64,000 nucleotides of DNA from Daphnia carinata (Eukaryota > Arthropoda > Branchiopoda > Diplostraca > Daphniidae). Below, in pieces: positions 60,161-64,000 of the stretch; the first letter of the stretch is position 1, and each line of letters begins with the position of its first letter. The notes below the pieces were generated by a model that worked only from the letters and a program-made list of their open reading frames with translations, was not told the DNA's origin and ran no database searches. Made by a program: the position numbers and the translations under genes. The stretch lies in the NCBI RefSeq assembly GCF_022539665.2, contig NC_081334.1:4682424-4746423 (forward strand), read 5' to 3'.

Positions 60161-63100
60161 ACAGTGAGGAATATGTACGCACAGGGCGCGATGAAGCAGA
60201 CGCTGTGAAACACAAAATAAAAGTGAGACGACGAAAATAATTGATTATCGATCGAAGGCACTGCTCCCTGTCGTCAGGGTCAATCTATAAAAGATGCAAC
60301 GACGCGCAGGAGCTTCATATAGACCTTTTTTTTTTTCTCTTATATACATTTTATATATTTATTTCCCTCTGTTCCAACATCCGACCGAGTTTTTTTTTTT
60401 TTTATCGTTTCTAGAGCTGCTGGATGCCAAGAAAAAGGGACCACATCGTCAAGGACTATCAAAGGCGATCGAGAGGAATAAGGCCGTTTCGATATCAGGC
60501 CGTGCTCGTGATTATTTTGACTCGTGTGCGTCCGTCTCTTGCTGCCTCTTGTCTGTTCTGTTGTACAATAGCCCTAAGGATATGCATAGAGGCAGCAGAA
60601 GAGGAAACGGAATACATTTAGAGTCATTCGATTGCATAATGGATCATGTCGCTAACATGCAAAATACGCCCCTTTTATCACGAAAAAAGAAAAAATCTTG
60701 AGTTTGAGAGCATTGATGAGATTGGCGTCGAAATGATCGTTACACGCCAGACGTATGTACGAAACGCATCGAGTTTAAGCGCATCGATTGCGATGTATAA
60801 TAGGAAATATGACCTCGTAGAGCGCCGTCAAGAGCCATGAAAAGAGTTTCCGATGGAAGCTAACAAAGGCATATAATACATACACATATCGATCGCTATG
60901 CGAGGACAATAGATCCAGCTCTATAGTGTACCTACACATGACGAAATGCGAGGTTGAACTAATAGGCAGATCCCTTCCATCTATGTGTGCAATTTAATTC
61001 TAAAGAATTCATTTTTTCTTCCTACCAGTTTCCCCCCCTTTTTTTTTCTTGTTTGTTAAAAAGGACAGCACATAAATGGGAAGGTAGGCCTTTTTTAAAT
61101 GCTGCGCAGCCATGTTATTGTAATAGACGAAAATGGTGAGGCCGCAAAAGAAAAAGAGGGAATCCAGTTTTAATAGAGAGCCGCAGACAATAAATGCGGC
61201 TGTGCCCATCCGGCGAGCAATACTACACATCTAGAGTCTATTCTTTTGGGCCGCGTATCGCAAGGAAAGCAGTCGACTACACAGATAAATGTGGTGGATC
61301 GATTCCGCATTTATCTTGTGTATGCCAAGACGCTACCAACAGCACGTTTTGTGTGTGTGTTTTAAGAGCTTCTGGTATAAATGCGTTGGGAGAATCTTAG
61401 ACGCTGTATCGGATGCAATATAGAACGAGACACGCCCTAGTTTGGATCTCAGTGGCGTCGACAGTTTTCAATAGGCTAACTTTGGAGGTAACTTTGCAAC
61501 CGCCGCTGTTTCAAAGTTCAGTCTTTAACTTATTGCTTCTAATTGTATTAGACAATAATGCAGCCTATTCCGAATAGACGGCAGCACAGTCGGACGCATC
61601 AATTAGACTAAGACACACGTAAAGAATCGCCGTCGATTAGAAATGCTGGCCGACTTGATGAATATGCATGAAAATTTTGACGAATCACGTTCAAACGAAA
61701 TAATCTTGCGTGACAATCGAGAACGACGAGTGCCATTGTTCTTGTCTCGCTGATGCGGGCGATAACGTAAGGTCGATATATGCCAGCGTTCCGCGTAACT
61801 GACTACATTTTTTTTTCCTTTTTGCTGCGTGCGGCTGATGGTTGCTGTTGCTGCATTTTTTTTTGGGGGGGGCGAACGTGCCGCTCTCCTTGATGACGAT
61901 CAGTTCTTTTTTTTTTTGCCCATTCTTCTTTTGATACGAAATGCACAGACAAAGCGCATCTGCAGATTCAACTCTTATCCTACTCTACTATTTAGTCCTC
62001 ACGGCACGTGTTGTTCAATACATCTAAAACGTACAAGCCTGTTTATAGATAGGTGGTCACCGACGCTACTGCTGCTGCTCGCGATATTATCGATTAGATT
62101 CGCTTCAACGTACGCAGACGGAAGCTGTTGCTGCTCCCTCGGACATGTCCGTTTGTTCGCATATATTGAAAAACTGGGCAAAATAAAAATAACCAATACA
62201 GTCGGGATATTAATCCCTGCCTCGTGCTGCAGGCCAATATGCACGAAAACATGCTGATGGACACAAAGAGCTTAAAAGATATCGAAGACGGCCATATATT
62301 TCACTGGTTCACTGTCGTTGGCAGGTCGTTTAATCTGTAGAATAGCAGCTGCATCAACGAGATTTTTCAAAGCATACAACTGTAAGTGATTCAAGAAAAC
62401 AGCATTACATCGTGAATTGCAAATGGCCTATACATTCCCCACGGCGCTCCATGTTAAGTGATGGGTTTAAATGACAGATAGAAAACATGCGACACTTTTC
62501 GGTCTCTAAAAATGCAGTTGCATCCACAACCTGCCAGCAGCAGCAGACGAAACTCGTGTTGGATGCAATTGCGAAAAAGAAAACTTGTACATAAATACGG
62601 TTCGACTATTTGATAGCAGACGGCGTAAAGAACACGAACGAAAAGTCTAGATCCCCTTTTTAAACTTTGCCAGGAAGTAAAAAAAAAAAAAAAAGATGCT
62701 GCACACGAACTAAAACGTCTCTGCTGCTGCTGCTGTCACAGTTGATACGTGTAGAGTCTAACACCGGGCTGTGTTGTTGTCAACTTTGGTCATCTGCTCT
62801 GTCGCCCCTGCATCCAAGCTAAATTCGATTTACTTTCTTCCACTGCACCATTTTCCATCAGAGCAGGACATGTGTAATCTAACGCTCCCTGACTGTATAT
62901 AGCTACACGGAAAATATATAGAAAGACTCTGTCTATGTAAGGTGACATATTTCTCTTTGTATCTGATAGAGAAAGATGGAGACAAGCTGCTCTACTTGTC
63001 AATGTGTCATCACCTTTTTCTTCGCGCTCTTTGGTTACATAAATAACGTGTCCGATCGTCTTTGATGTTGCCAACGAGTTCATACATCCGTCAGACAGCC

Positions 63101-64000
63101 AATACCTCCCCGTTACGCTCATGATCCAGCAGCAGATGTCAACTGTTTTGATCGACGGACTTATCTTTATCTTATATCTTAGTTTATATTTCAACATTGC
63201 GTCTGAATTTCCACATAATTCATTTTGATGCAAGAGATTCATGGAGATTCTTGCAACAAAATGAACATACAAAAATTCAGTCGCTTGTGCGTTACCCTAC
63301 CTGACTTAAAATACCTTCATCATCTGTTACGCTTTATTCCAATTTGAACTCACGACTCTTGCTCAACAAGCCTCTAACTACAAAACTATACTTTACCATT
63401 TGACATCCTGGGCGCCAGCAAACTAAAGAGAATTTTTTAAGATCTAAAAGTCGCGGTATATAGTGTCATCCGCTGCAAAACACCGATGATGACAGTTTCA
63501 ACTCTTTAACAGTGTTTAACAATAGTAAGGCTTAAAATTTTTTATTTTTTACGACGAATTTATACTCAATCAAGTCTCCTAAATATTGTTCTTTTTTTCA
63601 AACGTGCTATTTTGTTACACGAAAACGTACTTTTGTTAAATGAACATAACTGAACCACGTTTTTGTGAGTTTGGGTTGGGTCATGTTTCAATACTTTGAA
63701 TAGAAAATAGTAACTTATGAACAAAAAGATAAATGAAATATTACAGAATCTTAAACCTTAAAAATCTGGATAATTTTATGGATACAATTTGCATTTTTAA
63801 ATTCTTAATTGCTAAAAGAACACACTTTTTTTGAACGGAAATGGTTTCCGTAGCAATGCCCAAGCCAAGATGTGGAAAGTTTTAACGGAAAACTGTTATT
63901 GTTTTCGTAGTTTTAAAAAATGAACTGTATTAAACGGGCAATTCTGCAGATGATCGTGGAATAATAACTTATATCCGAGAAGGTTTAACTAGGGTAACAA
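60161..64000. other. Upstream region of the Dscam-like gene, no coding seen
   Basis: About 3.8 kb without a convincing coding exon on either strand. It has many homopolymer T/A runs, CTG/CAG tracts (for example near 62725) and hairpin-prone stretches. It most likely holds the promoter, non-coding first exons or the start of a long 5' intron of the Dscam-like gene, and perhaps regulatory elements for nervous-system expression. The last 500 bases are very AT-rich. No tRNA, known repeat or transposase recognised. Confidence 0.4.

Noticed and set aside
60294-62257. Several plus-strand frames of 60-140 codons upstream of the Dscam-like gene
   Set aside because: Compositionally biased by poly-T and CTG tracts, with no motif or splice support; more likely non-coding.

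Overview
This 64 kb window is eukaryotic nuclear DNA from an arthropod. I think it is a branchiopod crustacean of the Daphnia type. That is inferred from very short introns (mostly 55-90 bases), tight gene packing on both strands, phage-type lysozyme genes carrying introns, and a Dscam-like receptor. I see no rRNA, tRNA, CRISPR array or recognisable transposase. Gene models were built by hand from open frames, GT/AG junctions, reading phase and remembered protein families. Most close to a whole number of codons; GPKOW does not.

Layout, left to right. 0.5-12 kb: TRIR (+), TOM70 (-), a secreted C-type lectin (-), an IRE1-type kinase domain with a broken DFG motif (+), an unrecognised gene (-), a kinesin heavy-chain neck/stalk gene with no motor (+), and LRRC57 (+). 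12-30 kb: BTBD7 (-), the NatB catalytic subunit NAA20 (+), a sororin/dalmatian-type cohesin regulator (-) divergent from an unrecognised helical protein (+), a phage-type (GH24) lysozyme (-), PPP1R37 (-), and the spliceosomal protein GPKOW (-) with an apparent one-base frameshift.

30-45 kb: trehalase (+), steroid 5-alpha-reductase-like copy A (+), a second GH24 lysozyme (-), a secreted Gln/Ala-rich repeat protein (+), reductase copy B (+), and acylaminoacyl-peptidase APEH (-). 45-50 kb: a KDM4 histone demethylase (-) with JmjN, JmjC, PHD and Tudor regions. 50.8-60.2 kb: a 19-exon Dscam-like receptor (-). The last 3.8 kb looks non-coding.

Most genes are unrelated housekeeping neighbours, not a pathway. 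The accessory content is the pair of lysozymes and pair of reductases (local duplications), the headless kinesin, the DFG-less kinase and the lectin. The most unusual structure is in the Dscam-like gene: two consecutive Ig7-like domains, each in a phase 1-1 cassette flanked by long introns, which suggests alternative Ig7 splicing.
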